Shown here: positions 38,692 through 46,208 of the stretch, one piece after another
Numbering within the stretch: the stretch's first letter is position 1
Layout of the letters: each line of letters opens with the position of its first letter
Source: a bacterium
Lineage (GTDB): Bacteria; Bdellovibrionota_C; UBA2361; RFPC01
Assembly (NCBI GenBank): GCA_030431715.1
Contig: JAUIIO010000010.1
Span: 60,979 to 124,978, forward strand
Length of the DNA stretch: 64,000 nt
Direction of reading: 5' to 3'
Program-made: the position numbers and the translations under genes
Notes under the pieces: model-generated
What the model saw: only the letters and a program-made list of their open reading frames with translations
Databases searched by the model: none
Told to the model about the DNA's origin: nothing

Positions 38692-38753
38692 CGAGGGGCC
38701 CCGGCGACGTAGTGGAGTGTGACCAACACCACAGCCGCCGGGGTGCCACCTCG
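38692..38753 (+). terminator. G+C-rich hairpin after sucD
   Basis: CCCCGGCG (38699-38706) pairs with CGCCGGGG (38736-38743). An inner GTGG/CCAC pairing and an outer CGAGG/CCTCG (38692-38696 with 38749-38753) extend the stem. There is no T-run, so intrinsic termination is doubtful, but a strong structure at the end of a long operon may end transcription or protect the message. Its composition is richer in G+C than the surrounding genes. Confidence 0.45.
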
Positions 38754-38780
38754 AACCCATCCAGCGCGAATCGTTGTGCG

Positions 38781-39158
38781 TCAGGTGGCGCAGATCTCAT
38801 GAACTGACACCGGCTTGCTGAGCACGGTCTTAATCTGGTTTCTGTTATAGAGCTCCTTTAAAACTCCATTGAATATATACACCATTCTGAAGAAGAGAAT
38901 CTTGTAGGCATCTTCTCCTCCCTGCAACGTCGGCTGAACGCTCGATGCGCTCAATTCCCCCAGCGCCATTTTCCATACGCCGAGATCGTACTCCTCATGC
39001 AGGCGCAAGAAGAGCCCCGACGCGTAGTCGGAAACATCTTCTCTCTGCATGTTAACGAGGAAGAGCTTGCCGTCTTGAATCGCCTTGCCAAGCTCCTTTA
39101 CTCGCTCGAACATGTTGTCTTGCGTCAGCGCAAGTTCAGTCGATGACGTGTCAGACAT
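38781..39158 (-). CDS. hypothetical protein, 125 residues, G+C-rich orphan
   Basis: Starts at ATG 39158 with AAGGA eight bases upstream; a frame from 39287 adds 43 implausible residues. The product (MSDTSSTELALTQDNMFERV to KTVLSKPVSVHEICAT) is mainly predicted helix, with no signal peptide, membrane span or motif I recognise. Codons are visibly richer in G and C (GCG, CTC, GTC) than those of the flanking sucD and FliG-like genes. It lies alone between the sucD hairpin and a gene-free stretch. Acquisition by transfer is possible. Confidence 0.6.
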   Translation of the reverse strand: MSDTSSTELALTQDNMFERVKELGKAIQDGKLFLVNMQREDVSDYASGLFLRLHEEYDLGVWKMALGELSASSVQPTLQGGEDAYKILFFRMVYIFNGVLKELYNRNQIKTVLSKPVSVHEICAT

Positions 39159-39415
39159 TATAAAATCCTTCCTAACAGACTCACGTTGCCCCAGCGCCCT
39201 TTCTCCGTAAAAGGACTGACCTGGTGTTGGTGCCTCTGCGTACCTTTTGGTAATGAAATACGCGCACCGCCGCCACACACCACACACACCCGAATGAGGC
39301 CTGTGTCGACGGTAAACGTTTACAGCTTCTACCCGTATAAGAATATTCGGTAATTATTTCACTACAGATTTGGCCAAGTCAAGAAAAGGCAGTTTTGGAG
39401 TGGTGAAGGGGAGTT

Positions 39416-39853
39416 TTAGGCGGTGATATCGTCTTTAAGGTGGCTTACGACCTTACCCTCTTCTCTTAGCTTCTCTACGGTCTCCATGACCCGTTTTTGC
39501 GCTCTTTCAACCTCTTTAAGCTTTGTAGGTGGCAGGCTGTTCAAATCCTGCTCGATCATCTCAGCCTTGCGACTTGAGACATTAGCGTAAAGAGCGTCCT
39601 TTACTTCCTTGCTGGCAGCCTTAAGCGCAAGTACGAGATCTTTATGTTCGAGTGATTGGGCGAGTACTTGGATACTTTTGGGGGTAAGCCCAGTAATATC
39701 ATCAAATTTGTATAGGTTGTCCTCAATCTTAAGAGCGATATCCGGATCTGCTTCTTTGATCTTCTTAACGATCTTCTCACGGTTGTCAGCGTCCATACTG
39801 TTCAGTATGTCAGCAACAATCTTGGGACCATCTACGCTTTCATCATCACTCAT
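39416..39853 (-). CDS. stand-alone FliG-like (middle/C-terminal domain) protein
   Basis: 145 residues against about 330 for FliG. Residues 10-55 (KIVADILNSMDADNREKIVK, then DIALKIEDNLYKFDDI) match the armadillo-like FliG middle domain. Residues 55-140 match FliG-C: LTPKSIQVLAQSLEHKDLVLALK, SRKAEMIEQDL (the charged torque-helix region) and KEVERAQKRVMETVEKLREEGKVV. No flagellar gene is visible in the window. It may be a motor-switch paralogue, a relic, or a protein of gliding or another machine. It is divergent from arfB, nine bases apart. Confidence 0.7.
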   Translation of the reverse strand: MSDDESVDGPKIVADILNSMDADNREKIVKKIKEADPDIALKIEDNLYKFDDITGLTPKSIQVLAQSLEHKDLVLALKAASKEVKDALYANVSSRKAEMIEQDLNSLPPTKLKEVERAQKRVMETVEKLREEGKVVSHLKDDITA

Positions 39854-39862
39854 AGGAATAGC

Positions 39863-40309
39863 ATGGCACGTAACCTTCGGTTTCGCTACAATAAAGGTGT
39901 GGCACAGATTGAGATTCCAGAATCAGAATACACCATTCAAACCTCACGTTCTTCAGGGCCGGGTGGACAGAATGTGAATAAGGTCGAAACTCAGGTAGAG
40001 ATTCGCTGGCCCTACCAACTCTCAGAGGTACTTACAGATTCTCAAAAGGGGAGAATTAGACGCTCAGAGGCGTTTCGCAATAGAATTAACAATGACGGCG
40101 AAATCATTCTTCAGGTATCTGATACCCGTTCGCAGCATCAGAATAGAGATATTGCAAGAGCGAGGCTTCACGAGCTTTTAACGGAAGCGCTTAAGGTAAA
40201 GCGTCCTAGGAAGAAGACGAAGCCTTCTCGGGCAGCAAATCAGAAGAGGATTGATGAGAAGAAGAAGCGAGCAGATAAGAAGAATCTCAGGAAGGATCCT
40301 GATTACTAG
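39863..40309 (+). CDS. arfB: ribosome-rescue peptidyl-tRNA hydrolase ArfB (YaeJ)
   Basis: 148 residues, the size of ArfB rather than a full release factor. TSRSSGPGGQNVNKVETQVEI carries the catalytic GGQ (34-36) that hydrolyses peptidyl-tRNA. The C-terminal third is strongly basic (VKRPRKKTKPSRAANQKRI), as in ArfB, where this tail enters the empty mRNA channel of stalled ribosomes. No codon-recognition domain exists. The 3' end overlaps the DUF4153 gene by 23 bases. Confidence 0.92.
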   Translation: MARNLRFRYNKGVAQIEIPESEYTIQTSRSSGPGGQNVNKVETQVEIRWPYQLSEVLTDSQKGRIRRSEAFRNRINNDGEIILQVSDTRSQHQNRDIARARLHELLTEALKVKRPRKKTKPSRAANQKRIDEKKKRADKKNLRKDPDY

Positions 40310-42164
40310 TCGCTTTTGTTTTTAATAGGATATGACCTTTGCAGCTTGTTAGTAAGGGATGATCATTTTTTACCTCACCGTACATGCTCTCAAATGTGAG
40401 TTCTCCAATGACATTGTTCTGCTCGATTTGAAATTGAAGACTCTCTTCAGACATGTTTGTTTGACTGACCGATAAGCCGTATTTCTTAATGAGCTCACGA
40501 GCATACTCAGAGATATCTATCGTAAGGAGTGGCTCCTTAGAGCTCGCTTCTTGTACGGTTAGCGTGGTGTTATTCTTCTTGTATTCAATGTGAAGGCCTT
40601 CACTCGCTACCTTCCGAGTGTAGCAATGAAAACTAATCAGATAGTCATATCCCTTAACCGTAATGGCGTCATTTTGGTGTGTATTTCTCATTATGTGGAA
40701 AGAAAATCTCTTTCTAGAAGGATCTCTGCTATAACGATTATAGTAAACGAGCCCCATTGCTTCGACGATCTTGCGCGCGTCGACGTAAGAGGCATATCCG
40801 ATGAGCCCTCTACTAGAACTTAATTTTGGCGGGAGCTTGACCTCGCCCTGAAACCACTCTGAGATAGCACTCCTTCCGTGTGTTGTAACAAGATAGGTGA
40901 AGAGACCACTTATCTCACGTAGATCTTCATGAGAGATCTCTTCTTCTGTTTTATGAATGAGTCCTTCTTGTAGGATATTGTTTCGAGTGAGAATTGTACG
41001 AAGTCGAGCTTTCTGGCTTCTTAGAGCAGTGCTGTACCCACTCCAAGGGCCAAACGCCGTAAGAGTTACTATGATAAAGAGCGATACCGGTATGAATTGA
41101 ATGCTCTTAGATTTATGAAAAAGAAAATAGAGCGCTGTTAAGGTGAGCCATGCCCCCAGCACCAGCAGTGTATATCGATTCATGGTGAAGCCGTATTCAG
41201 AGATACGCAAGTAAAGAGAGAAGAAGAGAAGCCCCATTAAAGGAAGAATTGCGTAGAAAAATACTCTAATCGAAGTGCGAATTTTATTTCGATTTTCATC
41301 CGATCCATATGGAAAGAGAAGGAGTATCGTCAGTGTACCAACGATTGAGACGCCTGAAACGAGATATCCGATGGCGCCACGTGGAATCTGTGCCGTGAGC
41401 AAAATCTTAAAGATATAGAGGTAGAGAATGATCAGATAGACAGTTACAAGGGGCACGAGAACAAAGCGAGTAAAGTTATAGAGCCCTCGTGGGTACTTTC
41501 TATCACCGTCTAGTTCTGCCGCTCGGGGCGGGATTCCCGCCAGAAAGAACCATGGATGAAATATAAAAGTCAAAATGTAAAAGAGATAGCTATAAAAGCG
41601 GTAATTAATGAGATCTGGCCCAAGGAGATAGTCTGAAAGCCCTAGAGCAGCAGCGAGGCCGGCATACAGCACTACCGCGTAAAGTGTGGCGAGAGCGAAG
41701 CGCAGAAAAAAGATTCGGTTTAGTTGCCAGAAAGCGTTCTTGAGGTTGAGGCCTATGAATGCCACAAATGACGCGAGAAGGTGAGCCGCGAGTAGAAAGT
41801 GCAAAAACCTGTAAGATTCAACGGTGCTGCTGTGATCAAGGATCGGTGTTTTCCAGAGATATTCACCACTAAAGAGCCAAGAAAAATAGAAAATAAGAAA
41901 AGCATAACCAGAACTCTGTGCTCGTATTTTTACTTTTGAAGTAACGTCTGATCTTTCGCAATAGAGAGTGGTTGCGGTGAAGAGTGGTATAGCAATAAGG
42001 CAGGTGAGGAAGACCCAACGTAGCCAGAGGTTCTCGTTTCGCGACGATTCAGAGAGAAGAATACAGGTAATACAACTTATGATTCCTGCTACGACTGCTG
42101 CAGGGAAGCGTGCAAAGGTCTGTTTTGCCGAGTGAGTGATTTCATCAATTGAGGGAATTGCCAT
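40287..42164 (-). CDS. DUF4153 multi-span membrane protein
   Basis: 625 residues. The N-terminal 390 are about 12-13 hydrophobic spans, and the C-terminal 230 are soluble and mostly beta. RISEYGFTMNRYTLLVLGAW is the signature stretch of DUF4153 proteins, with the Tyr-Gly-hh-x-x-Arg-Tyr motif. Function is unknown. The extra C-terminal domain (FTYLVTTHGRSAISEWF, KDYQ-poor) is longer than in many members. It lies 16 bases upstream in coordinates from the corA 3' end on the same strand, so the two may be co-transcribed. Confidence 0.7.
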   Translation of the reverse strand: MAIPSIDEITHSAKQTFARFPAAVVAGIISCITCILLSESSRNENLWLRWVFLTCLIAIPLFTATTLYCERSDVTSKVKIRAQSSGYAFLIFYFSWLFSGEYLWKTPILDHSSTVESYRFLHFLLAAHLLASFVAFIGLNLKNAFWQLNRIFFLRFALATLYAVVLYAGLAAALGLSDYLLGPDLINYRFYSYLFYILTFIFHPWFFLAGIPPRAAELDGDRKYPRGLYNFTRFVLVPLVTVYLIILYLYIFKILLTAQIPRGAIGYLVSGVSIVGTLTILLLFPYGSDENRNKIRTSIRVFFYAILPLMGLLFFSLYLRISEYGFTMNRYTLLVLGAWLTLTALYFLFHKSKSIQFIPVSLFIIVTLTAFGPWSGYSTALRSQKARLRTILTRNNILQEGLIHKTEEEISHEDLREISGLFTYLVTTHGRSAISEWFQGEVKLPPKLSSSRGLIGYASYVDARKIVEAMGLVYYNRYSRDPSRKRFSFHIMRNTHQNDAITVKGYDYLISFHCYTRKVASEGLHIEYKKNNTTLTVQEASSKEPLLTIDISEYARELIKKYGLSVSQTNMSEESLQFQIEQNNVIGELTFESMYGEVKNDHPLLTSCKGHILLKTKATSNQDPS

Positions 42165-42180
42165 GAGCAGCCTCTTGTTC

Positions 42181-43206
42181 TTAGATCCACTTGTTCTTAC
42201 GGAAATAGACGAGCATCAAAAGGCCCAGAGAGAGCATTAAGATGAGTATAAACCAGAAGCCAAGAGGATTGTGAATAAGGGGAACAACCGCAAAATTCAT
42301 TCCGTAGAGCCCCACTACGATGTTCATCGGAGCTGCCACTGTAGTTATTACCGTGAGTACTCTCATGGTATCTCCAAGACGAACATTTGAGAGGGCAATG
42401 TAGGTGTCTCGTATACTTGCGAGATCTTGAATCCCTTTGTCGAGTTGCCTGAGAATCTCTGCGCAGTGATCGTCGATATCCTTAAAATATCGTCTGTGCT
42501 GTGTGTCTTGGATGAGTGTTTGATCAGTTGCCAGTCTCGCTATTACAGCTCGCTGGTTTCTTGAGATCTGACGTAGTGTGGAGAGTTCGCGCTTAATATC
42601 AAAAAGATCGGAAACCTCAAAGCCTTCGGGTTTCTCAAAGGCGTCATCTTCAATGTTCTCGATCATTGTTTCAAAAAAGCCAAATCCCCTCATGAATCTA
42701 TCTATGAGAACATCAATTACTCGGTGAGCGATGCCATCAGCTCCTTCTTGTAAGTGTCTTCCCGGGTTTTGCTGAACTTGACGTACGAGAGCATCAAGCC
42801 ACTGAACTTCTTTTCTGCGATAGGTGACGATAAAGTTCTGTGAAAGGTAAATAGCAACCTTTCTGGTAAGTACATCGTAAGAGTCTTCTTCGCCTTCTGG
42901 TATCGCTTCCTCATTATCACGGGCCCAGATCTCTTCTACCTCGGACGGACTACGAAGTCCTCGAAAGATCATAAAGAGGTATGATCCAAAGTCTTCAATT
43001 TTAGGGTAGTGTCCCGCTGTTAAGCAGTCCTCAATGCTAAGTTCGTGCAAATTGAAATAGGAGGCTACTTCGGTAAGCTGGGTAAAGTCGTCAGTCTCGA
43101 GATCTACCCAGATAAGGGTACTGCTCGGCATCTCAGATATGGAATCAAGGCCCTCAAGTGTGTGAAGGTTGAGCTCATCATCAAATGCCAGTACCGTGAG
43201 TCCCAT
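42181..43206 (-). CDS. corA: CorA-family magnesium/cobalt channel
   Basis: 341 residues. The large cytoplasmic funnel includes HLHELSIEDCLTAGHYPKIE-like sequence, IDRFMRGFGFFETMIENIED and RQISRNQRAVI. Two C-terminal spans carry the selectivity motif GLYGMNF (GMN at about 302-304). The end YFRKNKWI is a typical basic tail. The pentameric channel takes up Mg2+, gated by cytoplasmic Mg2+. ATG 43206. Upstream lies the repeat- and tRNA-rich gap. Confidence 0.93.
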   Translation of the reverse strand: MGLTVLAFDDELNLHTLEGLDSISEMPSSTLIWVDLETDDFTQLTEVASYFNLHELSIEDCLTAGHYPKIEDFGSYLFMIFRGLRSPSEVEEIWARDNEEAIPEGEEDSYDVLTRKVAIYLSQNFIVTYRRKEVQWLDALVRQVQQNPGRHLQEGADGIAHRVIDVLIDRFMRGFGFFETMIENIEDDAFEKPEGFEVSDLFDIKRELSTLRQISRNQRAVIARLATDQTLIQDTQHRRYFKDIDDHCAEILRQLDKGIQDLASIRDTYIALSNVRLGDTMRVLTVITTVAAPMNIVVGLYGMNFAVVPLIHNPLGFWFILILMLSLGLLMLVYFRKNKWI

Positions 43207-43372
43207 AAGCTATATACGCACTATTTTGGTCAAAGTCCTCGAGCAGGGTACACGTGAATACGCGTCTCTGCAAGGAGGAGAGCCTCAAAGCCATTGAAAT
43301 TTAAGAATAAATCCAAATTGCCCTCAGAAGTTGGCAAGAGAGCAACTACGTGATAAATTCTCCCTTCGATTT

Positions 43373-43416
43373 TATATGGCCCCGGCAAGGAAGCCATATA
43401 TATATATATATATATA
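43373..43416. repeat. A+T-rich palindrome and (AT)n microsatellite
   Basis: TATATGGC (43373-43380) and GCCATATA (43393-43400) are inverted repeats. They run straight into an uninterrupted AT dinucleotide tract at 43396-43416 (21 bases). It lies ten bases before the broken tRNA copy. Such tracts melt or extrude easily and vary in length by slippage. The stretch 43207-43372 shows no gene or motif. Confidence 0.75.
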
Positions 43417-43425
43417 AGCCTTTAT

Positions 43426-43503
43426 GGCCACATAGCTTCCTCCTTCGCTAAAGCTACGGAGGACAAGCAGCTGGTTAGAGCGCAGAACTCATTATTTATG
43501 AGG
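43426..43503 (+). pseudogene. disrupted tRNA-Met fragment with hairpin insertion
   Basis: GGCCACATAGCT (43426-43437) equals the first 12 bases of the intact tRNA-Met at 43574. Thirty foreign bases follow (43438-43467), beginning TCCTCCTTCGC and ending GCTACGGAGGACAAG, arms that pair in nine of eleven positions around TAAA. The tRNA sequence then resumes with CAGCTGGTTAGAGCGCAGAA at 43468, as far as the anticodon stem. The loop is mutated (CTCATTA), and the T-arm and acceptor 3' strand are missing. It cannot make a tRNA. Confidence 0.8.
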
Positions 43504-43573
43504 AGACGCTTTACTTAGACGGCTTGCACTCGGTAAGGGGAGTGGCTAAGTGTATAAGCACCACGCCTTTTAT

Positions 43574-43647
43574 GGCCACATAGCTCAGCTGGTTAGAGCG
43601 CAGAACTCATAATTCTGAGGTCCCTGGTTCAAGTCCAGGTGTGGCTA
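43574..43647 (+). tRNA. tRNA-Met (CAT anticodon, elongator type)
   Basis: 74 bases fold into a full cloverleaf. The acceptor GGCCACA pairs with TGTGGCT (one G-T at position 1), followed by D-arm GCTC/GAGC and anticodon stem CAGAA/TTCTG around CTCATAA. The T-arm is CCTGG/CCAGG around TTCAAGT. The anticodon is CAT. The paired first base and close likeness to the E. coli elongator tRNA favour Met elongator over initiator, but a lysidine-modified tRNA-Ile2 also has CAT. CCA is not encoded (discriminator A, then GTT). Confidence 0.93.
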
Positions 43648-43656
43648 GTTTCTTTA

Positions 43657-43684
43657 CCAATGTCCATTCCGGACACATTGGTAA
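43657..43684 (+). terminator. hairpin after tRNA-Met
   Basis: ACCAATGTCC pairs with GGACACATTGGT around ATTCC, leaving a two-base bulge. It begins about ten bases after the tRNA 3' end and is the likely end of the tRNA transcript, although the T-run is poor. Confidence 0.45.
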
Positions 43685-43725
43685 CTCACCCTGCTCCTGC
43701 TCTTTGTCCTAGTCCTGCCCTAAAC

Positions 43726-43852
43726 GTCATTGCGAGGAGCTGAGAGCATTTGCTCGAACGACGCGGCAATCTCACAGAGTTGCCACAGTCAATTCCCAAC
43801 TCAGGGGGATTGCCGCGTCGTTCGGTCTTTGACCTCAGCTCCTCGCAATGAC
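43726..43852. repeat. GTCATTGCGAGG palindromic repeat, copy 2
   Basis: 127 bases with outer arms GTCATTGCGAGGAGCTGAG and CTCAGCTCCTCGCAATGAC that are exact complements. Inner arms CGAACGACGCGGCAATCTC and GATTGCCGCGTCGTTCG follow the same order. A centre of about 30 bases differs from the other copies. It lies in the gap between tRNA-Met and the 252-residue gene. The remaining part of that gap carries the purine-rich arm at 43894. Confidence 0.92.
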
Positions 43853-43893
43853 ATCGGACGTGGCAATTTCTTTGCCCCAGCTATACAGAATCT

Positions 43894-43940
43894 GGTGCAA
43901 GTGCAAGAGAAAGAGGAAGAGCAAGATTAAGAGGAAGAGG
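43894..43940. repeat. GTGCAAGTGCAAG purine-rich arm, copy beside palindrome 2
   Basis: GGTGCAAGTGCAAGAGAAAG, then GAGCAAGATTAAGAGGAAGAG, nearly all purine on this strand. It matches the right end of the long palindrome at 29641-29860 and the segments at 46055, 50981 and 62461 (the last in reverse). It follows palindrome copy 2 by 42 bases. Confidence 0.75.
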
Positions 43941-44041
43941 ATGGCGTATAGCACTGATTATATTGAGTTATTGTCTTCGCCCCTTTATTAAGAATTCTAT
44001 TTCAGGTAGCCTAGGGGTTCACCATTGCAGTACTAGAGGTT

Positions 44042-44800
44042 ATGGGAGTAGCAGTAAAGACAGGTTACAAGCCTGTAATATCGCGAAGAATTGAACAGTT
44101 AGATACGCCATTCGGGGTGGATGCAGCGCTAGAGGCCGTGTCCGGGCCTGTGAAGGAGCTAAATTCTAAAGACTCCCTCAGTGATCCTGACATCGGTATG
44201 ATCCTTGAATTGGATGATACCGGCAATGTCGCCCGAAGCCTTAGGAGTGATTCAGCTCTTTTAAGTAACCTTGAGCAGACCTGTGAAAAACTTCGTGCAG
44301 ACGGGGAGCATATTATCCCCCCTGAGAGCGTTCAGGAGTACTATGATCACGAATGCATAGACGCCTCGTTAATTGGTTTTGATGTGAGTTCGGTCAAGCT
44401 TCCTGATTTTGGCAATGAGCAGCAGCGTACTCCTATACGTTTAAAACAGTGGGAGGATAGACGAAGGACATTCTGCGAAGAGGATAGAACAAAATATAGT
44501 GCCACATATGAAATAGCAAGCTGCGCTGTAAATAGAGACTCTGTTGAATCCATAAACGATCCGTCAGAAGTTCGCGGTTATAAGATGGCTATAACCTCTT
44601 CAGATATGAGCCAGAGATTTGAAATACTAGTTGCTCCTGCGGACCGTCTGGAGGTTCTTGGAACTGGAAATGGGAGTCTTCATGATATGGCCGTTGAGTA
44701 TGCAGCGCAGGGCCACTCGCCTAGTGACGTTAAGAAGCTTATCCTGAGATTATGTAAGGATAGGCAGATAGAGACAGCAGAGCTTCACAACCGATTCTAA
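44042..44800 (+). CDS. hypothetical protein, 252 residues
   Basis: Starts at ATG 44042 with AGAGG upstream. The product is soluble and rich in Asp, Glu and Ser. Visible stretches are TGYKPVISRRIEQLDTPFGV, then IPPESVQEYYDHECIDASLI and MAVEYAAQGHSPSDVKKLIL; the last could be a small helical domain. No signal peptide, membrane span or known motif. It lies 64 bases upstream of the DnaJ-family gene and may be co-transcribed with it, and clpB is not far, so a proteostasis link is possible but unproven. Confidence 0.6.
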   Translation: MGVAVKTGYKPVISRRIEQLDTPFGVDAALEAVSGPVKELNSKDSLSDPDIGMILELDDTGNVARSLRSDSALLSNLEQTCEKLRADGEHIIPPESVQEYYDHECIDASLIGFDVSSVKLPDFGNEQQRTPIRLKQWEDRRRTFCEEDRTKYSATYEIASCAVNRDSVESINDPSEVRGYKMAITSSDMSQRFEILVAPADRLEVLGTGNGSLHDMAVEYAAQGHSPSDVKKLILRLCKDRQIETAELHNRF

Positions 44801-44864
44801 TTTAGATCTCCTCTAGTAAAATACAGCCATAGTGCTTATCTATATGGGGAGGTAGAGTAATCAC

Positions 44865-45902
44865 ATGGAATATAAGGACTATTACAAAACGCTCGGCGTT
44901 GAGCGCAAAGCCTCTCAGGAAGAGATTAAGAAGGCCTTTCGAGCGCTCGCAAGGAAGTATCATCCAGATATTAATAAGGCAGATGATGCTGAAAAGAAGT
45001 TTAAGGAAATTAATGAAGCCTATGAGGTCCTCGGTGATGAGGAAAAGCGTAAGCAGTATGATGCTCTGGGAGCGGGTTTTCAGGGAGGTCAGGACTTCAG
45101 GCCACCACCGGGCTGGGAGGGCATGTTTGGCGGCTCAGGCGGTCACGGGGGAGCAAATTCTCGGACGCGCACTTATCGCAGTGGATCAGGTGGTGCTGGA
45201 TCAGGTGGTGCTGGATCGGGTGGTGCCGGGTTTAGCTTTGAAGGTGATGAAGCATTTAGTGATTTCTTTCAAGCATTCTTTGGAGGAGACCCACAGTTTG
45301 GTAACACGGCTTTTCAATCAGCAAGAAGTCAACCACAAGCACAGCGAGGCCAAGACCTTGAGGTGTCACTCACTATTGGTCTTGAAGATGCGTTTCGCGG
45401 CGCAAAAAAGAGCGTCTCTTTTGATGTGATTGAGACCGCTGTGGATGGAAGTCGTAAGAAGGAGCGAAAGAGTTACTCCGTAAAAATTCCAGCCGGCACA
45501 AAAGATGGCTCTGTCATTCGACTAGCCGGACAGGGCGGAGCAGGACGTGCAGGTGGTAAGGCTGGAGACCTCTTGTTACGAGTAAAGATTGCTCCACATC
45601 CAGTGTTTACGCTAAAGGGGTACGATCTTCATATGAATCTACCCGTAACCCCGTGGGAAGCTGCGCTTGGAGCTTCTATAGAAATTCAAACATTGTCTGG
45701 AAAAGTGGCACTTAAGATTCCACCAGGCACGAAAAGTGGCGCAACTCTGCGCATTAAGGGCAAGGGGCTTCCAAAAAAACTTATGTCCAGCGGTGACATC
45801 TTTGTCCACGTTGTCATGCAGGTTCCTGAAAAACTCAGTGACAAGGAGAAAGAGCTCTTTGAGGAGCTCTCACGAGAGTCGAGTTTTAATCCGAGAAGTT
45901 AG
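44865..45902 (+). CDS. cbpA: DnaJ-family co-chaperone (CbpA-like, no zinc finger)
   Basis: 345 residues. The J domain (1-68) has [20 protein letters not shown] and the HPD motif in [11 protein letters not shown] Gly/Phe-rich linker (70-150) includes three copies of GSGGA encoded by a 15-base tandem repeat. The C-terminal substrate-binding domains follow directly ([20 protein letters not shown], then [20 protein letters not shown] and [11 protein letters not shown]). The Cys-rich zinc domain of true DnaJ is absent, which places it in the CbpA/type II class. It delivers substrates to DnaK. AGGTAGAG lies upstream. Confidence 0.88.
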   Translation: MEYKDYYKTLGVERKASQEEIKKAFRALARKYHPDINKADDAEKKFKEINEAYEVLGDEEKRKQYDALGAGFQGGQDFRPPPGWEGMFGGSGGHGGANSRTRTYRSGSGGAGSGGAGSGGAGFSFEGDEAFSDFFQAFFGGDPQFGNTAFQSARSQPQAQRGQDLEVSLTIGLEDAFRGAKKSVSFDVIETAVDGSRKKERKSYSVKIPAGTKDGSVIRLAGQGGAGRAGGKAGDLLLRVKIAPHPVFTLKGYDLHMNLPVTPWEAALGASIEIQTLSGKVALKIPPGTKSGATLRIKGKGLPKKLMSSGDIFVHVVMQVPEKLSDKEKELFEELSRESSFNPRS

Positions 45903-45918
45903 TTAGGGGGACTGTTCC

Positions 45919-46053
45919 GTCATTGCGAGGAGCTGAGACATTTATGTCGAACGACGCGGCAATCTTCCGGACATGCCATAGAATTTGTAGAGCTAGCCGT
46001 GGCGAGGAGATTGCCACGTCGTTCGGTCTTCGACCTCAGCTCCTCGCAATGAC
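45919..46053. repeat. GTCATTGCGAGG palindromic repeat, copy 3
   Basis: 135 bases between the DnaJ-family gene and clpB. It begins GTCATTGCGAGGAGCTGAG and ends CTCAGCTCCTCGCAATGAC. Inner arms are CGAACGACGCGGCAATCTTC and GAGATTGCCACGTCGTTCG. The central 50 bases (with GTGGCGAGG) are unique to this copy. It occupies most of the gene-free stretch 45903-46208. Confidence 0.92.
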
Positions 46054-46054
46054 A

Positions 46055-46099
46055 GCAAGTGCAAAACGAGGAGCAGAATTAGGATTAGAAATAGGAAGA
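46055..46099. repeat. purine-rich arm beside palindrome copy 3
   Basis: GCAAGTGCAAAACGAGGAGC, then GAATTAGGATTAGAAATAGG, a degenerate version of the GTGCAAGTGCAAG arm. It starts one base after palindrome 3, supporting a composite element. The last 110 bases before clpB hold no recognisable heat-shock operator. Confidence 0.55.
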
Positions 46100-46208
46100 T
46101 ACTTAGCTATGCCATAATCCCTCAATATCCCGTAATTAAATGAATAAATTTTGGTTCGAAGTCAGATTTAGACTGGAAAATCTCCCATGCCGTGATTATT
46201 AGATATAT

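Noticed and set aside
39159..39287. 43-residue N-terminal extension of the 125-residue orphan protein
   Set aside because: Atypical composition and a good ribosome-binding site at the internal ATG 39158.
43426..43503. Second functional tRNA-Met
   Set aside because: Interrupted D-arm, altered anticodon loop, no T-arm and no 3' acceptor strand.
44899..45429. 176-residue alternative frame inside the DnaJ-family gene
   Set aside because: It fully overlaps a clear J-domain and Gly/Phe region in another frame and has no motif.
46100..46208. Heat-shock promoter or CIRCE operator upstream of clpB
   Set aside because: CTCCCAT resembles a sigma32 -10 element, but no CTTGAAA-like box lies at the correct distance and no CIRCE inverted repeat is present.
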